DNA of 64,000 nt from Bacillota bacterium (GCA_902363515.1 CABJAN010000001.1:1-64000), one strand, 5' to 3'. Shown: positions 7,188 to 18,499, counted from the first letter of the stretch. Translations and numbers: made by a program. The notes: a model not told the origin generated them from the sequence alone.

Positions 7188-9776
7188 ATGAATTTTGGAA
7201 AACGGGCCACAAATAAAAAACGAAACGCCCTTACATCCCGTTCTACTATGATCGGAAAAAAAGCACATGTTTCCCTGCTGCGCGTGATATTTTTATCACT
7301 TCTGGCAATCTTTGTGATTGGCGCCTGTGCGGGGCTTGGTGCATTTAAGGGGCTGCTGGACAGTGCGCCGGACATAGAGGACGTAAACATTGTACCTGTA
7401 GGAGAAGCTACTTTTGTTTATGATGCCAATGGAAATCAGCTTCAAAAGCTCACTGCTCCTAATTCCAACCGTATGCCGGTTACCTTGGACAAGATTCCCA
7501 AGGATTTGCAAAATGCAGTGGTGGCCATTGAAGACGAACGTTTTTATGAACATAATGGTATTGATATACGAGGTATTCTCCGTGCCGGTGTCAAAGGTAT
7601 TTTAAGCGGAGGTAATTTTTCAGAAGGTGCCAGCACCATTACCCAGCAGCTTTTGAAAAATAATGTATTTACAGGGTGGACCAACGAATCTACTGTGCAG
7701 CGTTTCACACGTAAAATCCAGGAACAGTATCTGGCTCTTCAATTGGAGAAACACACCAGTAAAAAAGTGATCCTGGAAAATTATTTAAACACCATTAACC
7801 TTGGAAACGGAAATTATGGCGTGCAGGCTGCTGCCCAGGACTATTTTGGAAAAGATGTCAGTGAGCTGAGCCTTTCTGAATGTACCGTCATTGCAGGAAT
7901 CAGCCAGAACCCTACTAAGTTTAATCCTGCTGTAAACCCGGAGGAAAACAGCAAACGCCGGGAAATGGTTCTGGATCATATGCTGGATCAGGAATATATT
8001 TCCAAAGAACAGTATGATGAGTGTCTTGCTGATAATGTTTATGAACGTATTCAGCAGGTAGCACAGCAGCAGCAGGAAGAAGAAAACAAGGTATACAGCT
8101 ATTTTATTGATGAATTAACAGAACAGGTAGTCAAAGATTTACAGGAGCAGAGGGGTTATACAGAATCCCAGGCTTATAATGCGCTTTACAGCGGCGGTCT
8201 TCGTATTTATACAACACAGGATCCTGCCATCCAGCAGATTTGTGACGAAGAATATGCAAATCCCAATAACTTTCCTGCGGGAAGCCAGGTGCTTCTTGAT
8301 TACAGACTCACAGTAAAGCATCCAAACGGTGAGCAGGAAAATTACAGTAAGGAAATGCTCCAGGATTATTTTATTAAAAATGAGAACCAGAACTTTACAC
8401 TGTTATTTAACAGCCAGGAAGATGCCCAGGCACATGTAGATGCCTATAAGGCCTCCATTCTTGCTGATGGCAGTGAAGTAGTTGCTGAGAGTGTAAACTT
8501 TATTCCACAGCCTCAGTCATCTATTTGTATTATTGACCAGTACACAGGCTATGTAAAAGCCATTGTTGGTGGGCGGGGGCAAAAGTCTTCCAGCCTTACT
8601 TTAAACCGGGCTACCAATACGTTAAGACAGCCTGGTTCTACTTTCAAGCCTCTGGCTACTTTTGCCGCTGCTTTAAATGAAGGCGGAATGACTCTGGCTA
8701 CAACCTTTGAAGATACTCCGTACAAATACAAAGACGGAACGCCTCTGTACAACTATGACCATGCTTATCATGGTACTGTGTCCATCCGTACAGCAATCCA
8801 GGAATCCTACAACATTCCTACTGTAAAGGCCATGGAAGAAATTACTCCTGCCCTTGGAGTTGAATATTTGAAGAAGTTTGGCTTTACTTCTATTCTGGAT
8901 ACAGATACTGAACTTCCTGCCGGAAGTGGTAAATATTTTTCAGATGTGAATCTTCCTACTGCCCTTGGAGGTATTACAAAAGGTGTCAGCAATCTGGAAT
9001 TAACAGCAGCCTATGCAGCCATTGCCAACGGCGGTACTTATATCAAGCCTGTATTTTATACTAAGATTCTGGATGCAGATGGAAATGTGGTAATCGACAA
9101 TACACCGGAGGAAACCTCTGTTATAAGACCAAGTACTGCTTACCTTCTTACCAGCGCTATGGAAGATGTTGTAAAAAAAGGTACTGGTAAACGTCTCCAG
9201 TTAAACAATATGCCGGTTGCAGGTAAAACAGGTACCACAGATAACTATAAGAACCTGTGGTTTGCCGGATATACACCTTATTACACCTGCGCTGTCTGGG
9301 CTGGTTATGATGATAACACCGTTCTTCCTGCAGGTACAGCGCGTACTTATCAGCAGACTTTATGGAGAACTATTATGCAGAGAATCCACAATGATCTGCC
9401 TTCCAAAGAATTTGAAATGCCATCCACAGTTGAGAAAGCGTCCATTTGTACCAAAACAGGATTGCTTGCCACCTATAGCTGCAAGTCTGTAACTGAATAT
9501 TTTGATACAGAAACACTGCCTAAGAAATATTGTGACGGACATTTCTTCAACTTCTTTAAACCAGGAAATAACTCGGATGATGAAAAGGATGAGGAAGAAC
9601 CAAAACCAGATGATTCTGTAGATGTGCCGGATGAAATCATTCCTCCGGAGACACCACAGGAGCCGGAAACACCGGAAACGCCTGATGTACCAGAGGTGCC
9701 AGATCCCCCTGAGACACCGGAAACGCCTGATGGTCAGACGCCGCCTACGGATCCCCAGACACCTGCAGAACAATAA
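7188..9776 (+). CDS. bifunctional class A penicillin-binding protein (PBP1A/1B type)
   Basis: An 862-residue membrane-anchored peptidoglycan synthase. A basic cytoplasmic tail is followed by one membrane segment (about residues 29-50), then a GT51 glycosyltransferase domain with EDERFYEHNGID and GASTITQQLLKN. Next is a transpeptidase domain with the active-site serine in GSTFKP, SYN in the second motif and KTGTTDNYKN in the third. The tail (about the last 60 residues) is rich in Pro, Glu, Thr and Asp. It contains an in-frame duplication of 15 residues, visible as a 19-nt direct repeat (9669-9687 and 9714-9732). The start at 7188 has AAGGAGG at ideal spacing and lies behind the promoter. Confidence 0.95.
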   Translation: MNFGKRATNKKRNALTSRSTMIGKKAHVSLLRVIFLSLLAIFVIGACAGLGAFKGLLDSAPDIEDVNIVPVGEATFVYDANGNQLQKLTAPNSNRMPVTLDKIPKDLQNAVVAIEDERFYEHNGIDIRGILRAGVKGILSGGNFSEGASTITQQLLKNNVFTGWTNESTVQRFTRKIQEQYLALQLEKHTSKKVILENYLNTINLGNGNYGVQAAAQDYFGKDVSELSLSECTVIAGISQNPTKFNPAVNPEENSKRREMVLDHMLDQEYISKEQYDECLADNVYERIQQVAQQQQEEENKVYSYFIDELTEQVVKDLQEQRGYTESQAYNALYSGGLRIYTTQDPAIQQICDEEYANPNNFPAGSQVLLDYRLTVKHPNGEQENYSKEMLQDYFIKNENQNFTLLFNSQEDAQAHVDAYKASILADGSEVVAESVNFIPQPQSSICIIDQYTGYVKAIVGGRGQKSSSLTLNRATNTLRQPGSTFKPLATFAAALNEGGMTLATTFEDTPYKYKDGTPLYNYDHAYHGTVSIRTAIQESYNIPTVKAMEEITPALGVEYLKKFGFTSILDTDTELPAGSGKYFSDVNLPTALGGITKGVSNLELTAAYAAIANGGTYIKPVFYTKILDADGNVVIDNTPEETSVIRPSTAYLLTSAMEDVVKKGTGKRLQLNNMPVAGKTGTTDNYKNLWFAGYTPYYTCAVWAGYDDNTVLPAGTARTYQQTLWRTIMQRIHNDLPSKEFEMPSTVEKASICTKTGLLATYSCKSVTEYFDTETLPKKYCDGHFFNFFKPGNNSDDEKDEEEPKPDDSVDVPDEIIPPETPQEPETPETPDVPEVPDPPETPETPDGQTPPTDPQTPAEQ

Positions 9777-9790
9777 ACCTTTCACCAAAA

Positions 9791-9815
9791 AAGGAACCTC
9801 ACGGTTCCTTTTTTT
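9791..9815 (+). terminator. intrinsic terminator after the PBP gene
   Basis: Perfect 8-bp stem AAGGAACC / GGTTCCTT with loop TCAC, followed by a T run to 9815. The A run at 9786-9792 lets it also act on the converging glucokinase transcript. Confidence 0.85.
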
Positions 9816-9832
9816 ATGTCAAGACAACTTTT

Positions 9833-10774
9833 TTATTCACTTAACACCAGTTTTGCCGCTCCATATACCCCGGCATCATTTCCAAGCATTGCCAGCGCAA
9901 AACCAGCCTCTTTACATGCCGGAAAAGCATATTTATGAAATTCTTCTTTCACACAGTCCAGTAAAACCTGACCAGCCTTGGAAACGCCGCCTCCTAATAC
10001 AATAATCTCCGGATCTGCTACACAGGAAAATACTGCCAGCGCCTTTCCAAGATATTGGGAAAACTCTTTCACAATTTCTTTTGCCAGAGCATCCTGTTCT
10101 TTGTATGCGTCAAAAACGTCTTTTGCTGTAACCTTCTCTTTGCCTCTTAAAAGAGATGCCGCGTCAGAAGATGCCAATGCCTGTTTTGCCAGTCTGGCAA
10201 TCCCTGTAGCAGAAGCATACTGTTCCAGACATCCTTTATTTCCACAGTTACAAGCCACGGTTTCTTCCGGATTTACACAGGCATGTCCCAGCTCTCCTCC
10301 GGCTCCGTGAGCCCCTGTAAGAATCTTTTCATTAATGATAATGCCGCCGCCTACGCCGGTACCAAGGGTTACCATAATCATATTTCTGGCTCCCTGTCCT
10401 CCGCCTTTCCACATTTCTCCAAGGGCAGCTACATTGGCGTCATTTCCGGCTTTAACCGAAATACCTGTGAGACTCTGAAGTTCCTCTTCAATATTCTTTC
10501 TTCCCCAATGAAGATTCACCGCATAGGGCAGTTCCCCATTCTCACCTACTGGTCCTGGAACCCCGATTCCAATTCCCGCAACCGCTTCTTTGTCTATATG
10601 TCTTTCTTTCATTTTGTCCAGAATGGTTTTTGCAATATCCGGAAGGATTCTTTCCCCATTGTTTTCTGTATGGGTTTTGATTTCCCATTTTTCTTCCATG
10701 GTTCCATCTGTCAGAAACAACGCACATTTTACGGTTGTGCCTCCCAAATCAATTCCAAAACAATATTTACTCAT
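9833..10774 (-). CDS. glcK: ROK family glucokinase
   Basis: A 313-residue cytosolic sugar kinase that phosphorylates glucose with ATP. The N-terminal phosphate-binding motif GIDLGGTTVK, the GNDANVAALGE region, the LGTGVGGGII loop and the zinc motif CNCGNKGCLEQYAS of the ROK family are intact. It starts 3 nt after the hprK stop with a GAAGGGGAG site inside hprK, so the two are co-translated. Pairing a kinase that makes glucose 6-phosphate with the catabolite-repression sensor HprK is sensible in context. Substrate is inferred from the family. Confidence 0.9.
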   Translation of the reverse strand: MSKYCFGIDLGGTTVKCALFLTDGTMEEKWEIKTHTENNGERILPDIAKTILDKMKERHIDKEAVAGIGIGVPGPVGENGELPYAVNLHWGRKNIEEELQSLTGISVKAGNDANVAALGEMWKGGGQGARNMIMVTLGTGVGGGIIINEKILTGAHGAGGELGHACVNPEETVACNCGNKGCLEQYASATGIARLAKQALASSDAASLLRGKEKVTAKDVFDAYKEQDALAKEIVKEFSQYLGKALAVFSCVADPEIIVLGGGVSKAGQVLLDCVKEEFHKYAFPACKEAGFALAMLGNDAGVYGAAKLVLSE

Positions 10775-10777
10775 GTT

Positions 10778-11719
10778 TTATGACTCCCCTTCTTCTCTTT
10801 TTTTTGCCATATTTTCCTGTACACGCCTGTACAACTCCTGGGCGGCATTATATCCCATCTTTTTCTGACGGTGGTTGACTGCCGCGGATTCGACAATAAC
10901 CGCCAGGTTTCGTCCCGGGCGGATAGGCAGAGAATGGCAGACAATCTTATTTCCTAAAAATTCTGTATACTCTTCTTCCATGCCAAGACGGTCATATTCT
11001 TTGTCCCGATTCCACTCCTCCAGTTTAATAACCAGATCAATAGACTGGGTATCTTTTACACTTTCAACACCAAACAAAGTCTTTACATCAATAATTCCAA
11101 TACCGCGAAGTTCAATAAAGTGACGGGTAATATCCGGCGCAGAGCCAACCAGAGTTACATCACTGACACGGCGAAGTTCCACCACATCATCACTGACAAG
11201 ACGATGTCCGCGCTTAATCAATTCAAGCGCTGCCTCGCTTTTTCCAATGCCGCTTTCTCCCATAATCAGGACGCCTTCACCATATACGTCCACCAGCACT
11301 CCATGAATGGAAATACACGGAGCAAGCTGTACATTGAGCCAACGGATAATCTCTGCCATAAAAGCAGATGTGGTATTATCGGTGCCAAACACCGGAACAT
11401 TATACTTTCTTGCCAGCCCCAGCATATCTTCATCCGGCTCTGTCATGGTTGTAAATACCACACAGGGAATTTTGCTGGAAACAAACCGCTCAAAGGCTCT
11501 TATTTTTTCCTCCCTGTCTAAATGGAGCAGATACGTATATTCAACATAACCAATAATCTGGACACGTTCATTTTCAAAATGTTCCAGATATCCGGTAAGC
11601 TGCAAGGCCGGGCGGTTGATTTCCGGCGTATTGATTCGCATGGCGGTGATATCAATATCCGGTGTTTTATTGTACAGGTTCAGCTCCTGCACCATTTTTG
11701 TTAATTCTACACCTTTCAT
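10778..11719 (-). CDS. hprK: HPr kinase/phosphorylase
   Basis: HprK phosphorylates and dephosphorylates Ser46 of HPr, the central switch of carbon catabolite repression in Firmicutes. The 313-residue protein has the N-terminal DRTGG-like half, then the catalytic half with the P loop GESGIGKSE (about residues 153-161), the DDVVELRR segment and the family signature LRGIGIIDVK. It is the first gene of hprK-glcK; uvrC lies 77 nt upstream on the same strand. Its control target CcpA is not in the window. Confidence 0.95.
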   Translation of the reverse strand: MKGVELTKMVQELNLYNKTPDIDITAMRINTPEINRPALQLTGYLEHFENERVQIIGYVEYTYLLHLDREEKIRAFERFVSSKIPCVVFTTMTEPDEDMLGLARKYNVPVFGTDNTTSAFMAEIIRWLNVQLAPCISIHGVLVDVYGEGVLIMGESGIGKSEAALELIKRGHRLVSDDVVELRRVSDVTLVGSAPDITRHFIELRGIGIIDVKTLFGVESVKDTQSIDLVIKLEEWNRDKEYDRLGMEEEYTEFLGNKIVCHSLPIRPGRNLAVIVESAAVNHRQKKMGYNAAQELYRRVQENMAKKREEGES

Positions 11720-11796
11720 GTTTCTTCTCCTTTATCATGTACTGGCATCTGCCTTAAATTCTCTCCATTTTATTCTATCATACAGAACTTCTAAGT

Positions 11797-13659
11797 TCAA
11801 CAATGGTGAAAAAAATCAAAAACCTGAGCAGCCGCTTTTTCATTCATGGATTCCACCCGGGCAAGTTCTTCGATACTGGCTTCCTTAATGGCTTCCAGAC
11901 CTTTAAACTGTTTCATAAGGGCTTTTCTTCTGGCTGGTCCAATACCTGGAATATCATCCAGAACAGAATGTACCTGCCCCTTGCTTCTTAAAGAACGGTG
12001 ATATTCAATGGCAAACCTGTGAGCTTCATCCTGGATTCTGGTAATAAGTTTAAACCCTTCACTGTCCCGTTTTATGGGAATTTCCTGGTTTCTAAAATAA
12101 AGCCCTCTGGTTCTATGTTTGTCATCTTTTACCATGCCGCACACAGGAATCTGCAAATTCAGTTTTTCTAAGACCGACAGAGCAATATTTACCTGACCTC
12201 TCCCGCCATCCATCATAATCAAATCCGGAAACCTGGTAAAGCTTCCAAATTCTTGTTCCAGTTCCTGATTTCTGCGTTCTTCCTGCTCATTCATGCCATG
12301 GACAAAACGCCTGGTAAGCACCTCTTCCATGCTGGCATAATCATTTGGACCTTTTACCCACTTAATCTTAAACTTCCGGTAATCGCTGCGTTTTGGCTTT
12401 CCTTTTTCATAGACAATCATGGAACCAACTGACTGAAAACCGCTGATATTTGAAATATCAAAGGCTTCGATTCTCTGAATATCCTGCAGCCCCAATAATT
12501 CTGCAATCTCTTTGACTGCTCCAATGGTTCTGCCTTCTTCTCGTTTTATCCGCTCCTTATCCTGACGCAAGACCAGCTTGGCATTTTGATATGCCATTTC
12601 CACCAGCTTTTCCTTGGTTCCCTTCTTTGGTACCAGAATCCGTACTTTCTTCCCTTTTCGTTTTTCAAGCCACCGGGCAATCAGATCCTGCTCTTCGATT
12701 TCTTCCTGAATCATAATCTCTCTTGGAATAAACGGCGTCCCTGCATAAAATTGCTTCAAAAAGCTGGAAAGAATCATAGCCCGGCTGTCTCCCGGAGCTG
12801 TCTTCATATAAAAATGATCCCTTCCAATCAGCTTGCCATCCCGGACAAAAAATACCTGCACCACCGCATCCTGTCCTTCCTCTGCCATGGCAATAATATC
12901 CTTGTCCTCCCCGGGATGGTCTGTAATCTTCTGTTTCTCTCCAATGCGCTGTACGCTTTGCATTAAATCCCGATACTGGGCAGCATCCTCAAATTTCATT
13001 TCTTCAGACGCCTGGTACATTTTCTCCTCCAGTTCTTTCAGGATTTTTTTATGATTTCCATTGAGAAAATCCAGCAGACTGTCCACCTGCGCTCTATAGG
13101 CTTCCTGAGAAATATATCCCTGACAAGGTCCGTCACACTGCTTAATATGATAATACAGGCAGGGACGTTCTTTTCCTGTGTCTCTTGGAAGCACTCTGCT
13201 GCAGGTGCGGAGATGATACAGCTTTCTGGTAAGCTCTATCACATCCTTCACAGCCCCCGCATTGGTATAAGGTCCGAAATACTTTGACTTATCCTTTTTC
13301 ATGGTTCTTGCAGTCATAATTCTTGGAAATGCCTCCCCCACCGTCACTTTGATAAAAGGATAATTTTTATCGTCCTTTAACATGGTATTATACTTGGGCT
13401 TATGTTCCTTAATCAGATTTGATTCCAGAACCAAAGCCTCCAGCTCTGAATCGGTAACAATATATTCAAACCTCTCTATCTGCTCTACCATCTGTTCTTT
13501 CTTAATTCCCAGATTCCTGCTCTTTTGAAAATACTGTCTGACTCTGTTTTTCAGGCTAATGGCTTTGCCCACATAAATAATGGTGTCATGCTTATCATGC
13601 ATGATATATACTCCCGGAAGAGAAGGGAGTTTTTTCAGTTCCTCCTCTATATTAAACAT
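11797..13659 (-). CDS. uvrC: excinuclease ABC subunit C
   Basis: UvrC makes both incisions in nucleotide excision repair. Domains in order in 620 residues: GIY-YIG nuclease (LPGVYIMHD and IIYVGKA near residues 12-32), cysteine-containing linker, UVR motif binding UvrB (about residues 200-235), the RNase H-like 3'-to-5' incision domain with EAFDISNI and [10 protein letters not shown], and the C-terminal helix-hairpin-helix pair ([12 protein letters not shown]). Two ATGs are adjacent; the second (13659) has the better spacing to AGGAGG. An ftsH terminator separates it from the upstream gene. Confidence 0.97.
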   Translation of the reverse strand: MFNIEEELKKLPSLPGVYIMHDKHDTIIYVGKAISLKNRVRQYFQKSRNLGIKKEQMVEQIERFEYIVTDSELEALVLESNLIKEHKPKYNTMLKDDKNYPFIKVTVGEAFPRIMTARTMKKDKSKYFGPYTNAGAVKDVIELTRKLYHLRTCSRVLPRDTGKERPCLYYHIKQCDGPCQGYISQEAYRAQVDSLLDFLNGNHKKILKELEEKMYQASEEMKFEDAAQYRDLMQSVQRIGEKQKITDHPGEDKDIIAMAEEGQDAVVQVFFVRDGKLIGRDHFYMKTAPGDSRAMILSSFLKQFYAGTPFIPREIMIQEEIEEQDLIARWLEKRKGKKVRILVPKKGTKEKLVEMAYQNAKLVLRQDKERIKREEGRTIGAVKEIAELLGLQDIQRIEAFDISNISGFQSVGSMIVYEKGKPKRSDYRKFKIKWVKGPNDYASMEEVLTRRFVHGMNEQEERRNQELEQEFGSFTRFPDLIMMDGGRGQVNIALSVLEKLNLQIPVCGMVKDDKHRTRGLYFRNQEIPIKRDSEGFKLITRIQDEAHRFAIEYHRSLRSKGQVHSVLDDIPGIGPARRKALMKQFKGLEAIKEASIEELARVESMNEKAAAQVFDFFHHC

Positions 13660-13705
13660 CATTTCCTCCTGGTTTTTTATTCTTTTTCTGCTTGTATCGG
13701 ATAGA

Positions 13706-13750
13706 AAAGGGAAGGGCTGACACCTTTATGTGCAACAGCTCCTTCCCTTT
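13706..13750 (-). terminator. intrinsic terminator after ftsH
   Basis: Perfect 10-bp outer stem AAAGGGAAGG / CCTTCCCTTT enclosing a smaller GCTG/CAGC stem. On the minus strand it is followed by TTTTCTAT. Confidence 0.8.
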
Positions 13751-13772
13751 ATGTTGTGCCGCATATTCTCTT

Positions 13773-15707
13773 TTATTCCACAACGGGATTCTCCGGTATT
13801 TCCGGGGTTTCGGACGCTTCCAGTTCTACAGGCTTTTCCTGTGCTTTTGGCTCTTCTATGCCTTTTGCCTCATGGAAAATCTTCATAAATTCTTTTCCTG
13901 TAATGGTTTCTTTTTGAATTAAAAACTCTGCAATCTTATCCATAACATCCCGGTTTTCGCTGAGAAGTCGTTTTGCCTCATCATAGGATTTCTTCAAAAG
14001 CTTCATGACTTCATGGTCAATCTCTGTTGCTGTAGCATCACCACAGTTTAACACTGCTCTACCATCCAGATACTGATTCTGAGTTTCTGAAAGTCCCATC
14101 AGTCCAAAACGGTCTGACATACCATACTGAGTAATCATAGCGCGCGCCACCTTGGTAGCCTGTTCAATATCATTGGCAGCTCCTGTAGTCACAGTATCAA
14201 AAACTAATTCTTCTGCTGCACGTCCGCCCAGATAACCTACCAGCATGGCTTCCAGTTCCTTCTTGGTATTTAAGAACTTCTCCTCTTCCGGCACATGCAT
14301 AACATAGCCAAGAGCGCCCATGGTTCTTGGAACAATAGTAATCTTCTGTACTGGTTCGGAGTCCTTTTGCAGGGCGCTTACCAGAGCATGCCCTACCTCA
14401 TGATAGGAAACAATCTTGCGCTCTTCCTGGCTTAAAATCCGGTCTTTCTTCTCTTTTCCTACCAGAACTACTTCCACTGCTTCCAGTAAATCTTTCTGGG
14501 AAACTGCCTGTCTGCCATTTTTAACAGCCAGAATGGCGGCTTCGTTAATCATATTGGCCAAATCGGAACCTACAGCTCCTGATGTTGCCAGGGCAATTCC
14601 TTCCAAATCTACACTTTCATCCAAAGCCACATTCTTTGCATGTACTTTAAGGATATTCACCCTTCCCTTTAAATCCGGACGGTCAACAATGACTCTTCGG
14701 TCAAAGCGTCCAGGTCTTAACAGAGCCGGGTCTAATACTTCCGGACGGTTGGTGGCTGCCAGAATCAAAAGTCCTTTGGAGGTATCAAAACCGTCCATTT
14801 CCGCCAGCAACTGATTCAGGGTCTGTTCCCTCTCATCATTTCCTCCATACCTGGCGTCACGGCTTTTACCAATGGCATCTACCTCATCAATAAAAATAAT
14901 GCAGGGGGCATTTTTCTTGGCTTCTTCAAACAAATCCCTTACTCTGGAAGCGCCCACACCTACAAACATTTCCACGAAATCGGAACCAGACAGGGAAAAG
15001 AAAGGAACGTGGGCTTCCCCTGCCACTGCTTTGGCAAGTAAAGTTTTACCGGTTCCCGGAGGTCCCACCAACAGGGCGCCTTTTGGCAGTTTGGCACCAA
15101 TAGTTGTATATTTTCCAGGATTATGAAGAAAGTCCACCACTTCCTGCAGGGACTCTTTTGCCTCGTCCTGCCCTGCCACATCTTTAAAGGTAATACCCGT
15201 TTCCTTCTGGACATAAGCCTTTGCCTTGCTTTTTCCCACGCCGCCCATCATACCGCCATTTTTGCTCATCCTCTTATACAACATGCTTAAAAGGAAAAAC
15301 ATAAGCAGTACCGGCAATACCAGGCTTAGGATTGTGTAAAGAACTTCTGTTGCCGCATTGGGCTTCTCTCTGTTAAAATCTTCTACACCGGCCTTTTCCA
15401 GACGTTTTACCAGTTCACTGGCATCCTCCATCAAGGTTGTGTAAAGCGTAGCAGGAGTTCCCATTTTCTGCTGTTTCTTAAGCGTAACCGTCAGCGTTTC
15501 GCCTTTCATTACAACACGATCTACTTCTCCCTTTTCCAGCATTTCAATAAACTGGCTGTAAGGGACTTCGCTGGACACGCCTCTGGTCATCCTGCCAAGG
15601 ACATTAAACATCACCAGGCTTACCATGATGCATAGAAGAATGACCAGCAATGACTGTTTATTCTTAGGCCCGTCATTTTTAGGGCCGTTATTCTGATTTT
15701 GCTCCAT
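13773..15707 (-). CDS. ftsH: ATP-dependent zinc metalloprotease FtsH
   Basis: FtsH is a membrane-anchored AAA+ protease for quality control of membrane and regulatory proteins. In 644 residues: first membrane segment about 16-36, a small external domain, second segment about 120-140, the AAA+ module with Walker A GPPGTGKT and Walker [12 protein letters not shown], the second region of homology ending RPGRFDRR, and the zinc protease site HEVGH. The tail is acidic and Pro-rich. The frame is open 15 codons further upstream, but the ATG at 15707 follows AAGGAGGAG and gives a normal cytoplasmic start. Confidence 0.97.
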   Translation of the reverse strand: MEQNQNNGPKNDGPKNKQSLLVILLCIMVSLVMFNVLGRMTRGVSSEVPYSQFIEMLEKGEVDRVVMKGETLTVTLKKQQKMGTPATLYTTLMEDASELVKRLEKAGVEDFNREKPNAATEVLYTILSLVLPVLLMFFLLSMLYKRMSKNGGMMGGVGKSKAKAYVQKETGITFKDVAGQDEAKESLQEVVDFLHNPGKYTTIGAKLPKGALLVGPPGTGKTLLAKAVAGEAHVPFFSLSGSDFVEMFVGVGASRVRDLFEEAKKNAPCIIFIDEVDAIGKSRDARYGGNDEREQTLNQLLAEMDGFDTSKGLLILAATNRPEVLDPALLRPGRFDRRVIVDRPDLKGRVNILKVHAKNVALDESVDLEGIALATSGAVGSDLANMINEAAILAVKNGRQAVSQKDLLEAVEVVLVGKEKKDRILSQEERKIVSYHEVGHALVSALQKDSEPVQKITIVPRTMGALGYVMHVPEEEKFLNTKKELEAMLVGYLGGRAAEELVFDTVTTGAANDIEQATKVARAMITQYGMSDRFGLMGLSETQNQYLDGRAVLNCGDATATEIDHEVMKLLKKSYDEAKRLLSENRDVMDKIAEFLIQKETITGKEFMKIFHEAKGIEEPKAQEKPVELEASETPEIPENPVVE

Positions 15708-15929
15708 CTCTCTCCTCCTTGCGTTATCTTCTTTATTATAAGGATTCCCCAATTATAAATCAACTATAAGATTGTGAAAAACCGAACACATTTATTAAAG
15801 TTTTGTAAATTTCTGTAGAATCTATACAAAATATAATATTTTTGTTGTTACCACTGGAATTCCTGTCGGCTTTTTAGTATACTAAGTTACTGTATTAGAA
15901 AAAATAAAAAGAAAAGGGGCATATAGAAC

Positions 15930-17405
15930 ATGAAAATAGGATTTGATAATGATAAGTATTTATCCATGCAATCTGAACATATCAAAGAACGCATTAATCA
16001 ATTTGACAATAAACTGTACCTTGAATTCGGAGGAAAACTGTTTGACGATTACCATGCCTCCCGTGTGCTTCCTGGATTTGCCCCGGACAGTAAGTTAAAA
16101 ATGCTGATGCAGCTTTCCGACCATGCGGAAATCGTTATTGTTATCAGCGCCGGAGATATTGAAAAAAACAAAGTCCGTGGTGACCTTGGAATCACTTATG
16201 ATCTGGATGTGCTGCGTCTCATCGATGCCTTTCAGTCCCGAGGCTTCTACGTTGGCAGCGTGGTAATCACCCAGTACACCGGACAGGCTGGCGCCAACAA
16301 TTTTAAGACCAAACTGGAAAACCTGGGAATCAAAGCATATATTCACTATCCAATCGCAGGATATCCAAGCAATATTCCTTTTATTGTCAGTGATGAAGGC
16401 TTCGGCAAAAATGAATATATTGAAACCACCCGTCCTCTGGTGGTTGTGACTGCACCAGGACCTGGAAGCGGAAAAATGGCAACCTGCCTTTCCCAGCTTT
16501 ATCATGAACACAAGCGTGGCATCCATGCCGGATACGCCAAATTTGAGACGTTCCCAATCTGGAATATCCCATTAAAACATCCGGTAAACCTGGCTTATGA
16601 AGCAGCCACTGCAGACTTAAACGATGTGAATATGATTGACCCCTTCCATCTGGAAGCCTATGGCACTACTACTGTAAATTATAACCGGGATGTGGAAATT
16701 TTCCCTGTACTTAGCGCAATTTTTGAGAAAATTTTCGGAAAATGCCCATACCAGTCTCCTACTGACATGGGTGTTAATATGGCTGGAAATTGTATTATTG
16801 ATGATGAGGTCTGCAAAGATGCCTCCAAACAGGAAATTATCCGCAGATACTATAAAGCTCTGGAAGGGCGTGTTGAGGAAACCAGCAACAATGAAGAAGT
16901 ATTTAAGCTGGAGCTGCTCATGAAACAGGCAGGTATTTCAACAGAAGACCGCAAAACAACCACTGCTGCCTTACAGCGGGCAGAAGAAACCGGAGCTCCG
17001 GCGGCTGCCATTGAACTGGAAGACGGCAGAATTCTCACAGGAAAAACTTCAGATCTTTTAGGCGCTTCTGCTGCTTTACTTTTAAATACTTTAAAGGAGC
17101 TTGCCGGTATCCAGCATCAGCTTCATGTAATTTCTCCGGTAGCCATTGAACCTATCCAGAAGTTAAAAACCGCTTATCTTGGAAGCAAAAACCCGAGACT
17201 GCACACCGATGAAGTGCTGATTGCCCTTTCCAGCAGCGCTGCTACCAGTGATGTGGCAAAACTGGCTCTGGAACAGCTTCCAAAACTAAAAGGCTGCCAG
17301 GTACACTCCTCTGTTATGCTGTCCTCCGTGGATAAAAACATCTTCAAGAAATTAGGGGTACAGCTTACCTCTGAACCGGTGTATGAGCATAAAAAGATTT
17401 ACTAA
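15930..17405 (+). CDS. DUF1846 family protein
   Basis: A 491-residue cytosolic protein of the DUF1846 family, widespread in Firmicutes and without established function. The length is normal. It contains a P-loop-like stretch, APGPGSGKMATC (about residues 173-184), inside a conserved region that continues with HAGYAKFETFP and a PVNLAYEAATADL motif. This suggests nucleotide binding, which is an inference. There is no signal peptide. The ribosome site AAAGGGGC stands about 9 nt before the ATG. Single-gene unit that converges with galE and ends in a strong shared terminator. Confidence 0.9.
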   Translation: MKIGFDNDKYLSMQSEHIKERINQFDNKLYLEFGGKLFDDYHASRVLPGFAPDSKLKMLMQLSDHAEIVIVISAGDIEKNKVRGDLGITYDLDVLRLIDAFQSRGFYVGSVVITQYTGQAGANNFKTKLENLGIKAYIHYPIAGYPSNIPFIVSDEGFGKNEYIETTRPLVVVTAPGPGSGKMATCLSQLYHEHKRGIHAGYAKFETFPIWNIPLKHPVNLAYEAATADLNDVNMIDPFHLEAYGTTTVNYNRDVEIFPVLSAIFEKIFGKCPYQSPTDMGVNMAGNCIIDDEVCKDASKQEIIRRYYKALEGRVEETSNNEEVFKLELLMKQAGISTEDRKTTTAALQRAEETGAPAAAIELEDGRILTGKTSDLLGASAALLLNTLKELAGIQHQLHVISPVAIEPIQKLKTAYLGSKNPRLHTDEVLIALSSSAATSDVAKLALEQLPKLKGCQVHSSVMLSSVDKNIFKKLGVQLTSEPVYEHKKIY

Positions 17406-17416
17406 AATGATAACAT

Positions 17417-17477
17417 AAAAAAAGAGCTGTCAGCATCGTCGCATTACAGGAATATTGATGCTAATAGCTCTTTTTTT
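17417..17477. terminator. bidirectional terminator between DUF1846 gene and galE
   Basis: Outer 12-bp stem AAAAAAAGAGCT / AGCTCTTTTTTT (17417-17428 and 17466-17477) with an inner AGCATC/GATGCT stem. T runs on both strands serve the converging genes. Confidence 0.85.
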
Positions 17478-17482
17478 ATTTC

Positions 17483-18499
17483 TTATTCTTCGTATCCGTT
17501 TGGATTATTGGACTGCCATCTCCAGGAGTCCTCACACATTTCTTTGATTCCAAATTCTGCTTTCCAGCCCAGTTCTTTCTCTGCTTTTTCTGCGCTTGCA
17601 TAGCAGGTAGCGATATCTCCGGGACGACGTTCTTTGATTACATAAGGAATTTTTACTCCTGTAGCTGCTTCAAAGTTTTTCACAATATCCAGAACACTGT
17701 ATCCGTTTCCGGTTCCCAGATTATAGATTTTTAAGCCCGCTTTTTCTTCAATCTTTTTCAGGGCTTTCACATGACCTTTTGCCAGGTCTACTACATGGAT
17801 ATAGTCTCTTACGCCAGTTCCGTCCGGTGTATCGTAATCATTTCCGAATACGCCCAGTTCTTTCAGCTTTCCTACTGCTACCTGTGTAATATAAGGCATC
17901 AGATTGTTTGGAATACCATTTGGATTCTCTCCAATGGTTCCACTCTTGTGTGCGCCGATTGGATTGAAATATCTTAATAACACTACATTCCATTCCGGGT
18001 CCGCCTTCTGGATATCAGATAAAATCTGCTCCAGCATGGATTTTGTCCAGCCATATGGGTTTGTACACTGACCTTTTGGACATTCTTCTGTAATTGGTAC
18101 AAAAGCCGGATCTCCGTAAACGGTTGCGGAAGATGAGAAGATAATGTTTTTCACTCCATGTTTTCTCATAACATCTACCAGAGTCAGTGTTCCGGCAATG
18201 TTATTTTCATAATATTCCCATGGTTTTGCTACGGATTCTCCCACTGCCTTTAACCCTGCGAAATGAATGCAGGAATCAATGGATTCTTTATCAAAAACTT
18301 CATTCAATGCTTCTCTGTCTAAAATATCTGCTTTGTAAAATTTCACTGGCTTTCCGGTAATCTTTTCCACTCTCTCCAGAGATTTCTCACTTGCATTAGA
18401 AAGATTGTCAAGAACCACTACCTCATATCCAGCATTCTGAAGCTCTACTACAGTATGGCTTCCAATATAACCTGCCCCACCTGTTACTAAAATTGCCAT
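17483..18499 (-). CDS. galE: UDP-glucose 4-epimerase
   Basis: GalE interconverts UDP-glucose and UDP-galactose, in the Leloir pathway and for surface polysaccharide precursors. The 338-residue protein is an extended short-chain dehydrogenase: N-terminal NAD motif GGAGYIGSH, catalytic serine region SSSATVYG and the YGWTK (Tyr-x-x-x-Lys) motif near residue 150. Eight codons upstream of the chosen ATG are also open, but AAAGGAGG lies 8 nt before 18499. No other gal gene is nearby. Confidence 0.95.
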   Translation of the reverse strand: MAILVTGGAGYIGSHTVVELQNAGYEVVVLDNLSNASEKSLERVEKITGKPVKFYKADILDREALNEVFDKESIDSCIHFAGLKAVGESVAKPWEYYENNIAGTLTLVDVMRKHGVKNIIFSSSATVYGDPAFVPITEECPKGQCTNPYGWTKSMLEQILSDIQKADPEWNVVLLRYFNPIGAHKSGTIGENPNGIPNNLMPYITQVAVGKLKELGVFGNDYDTPDGTGVRDYIHVVDLAKGHVKALKKIEEKAGLKIYNLGTGNGYSVLDIVKNFEAATGVKIPYVIKERRPGDIATCYASAEKAEKELGWKAEFGIKEMCEDSWRWQSNNPNGYEE

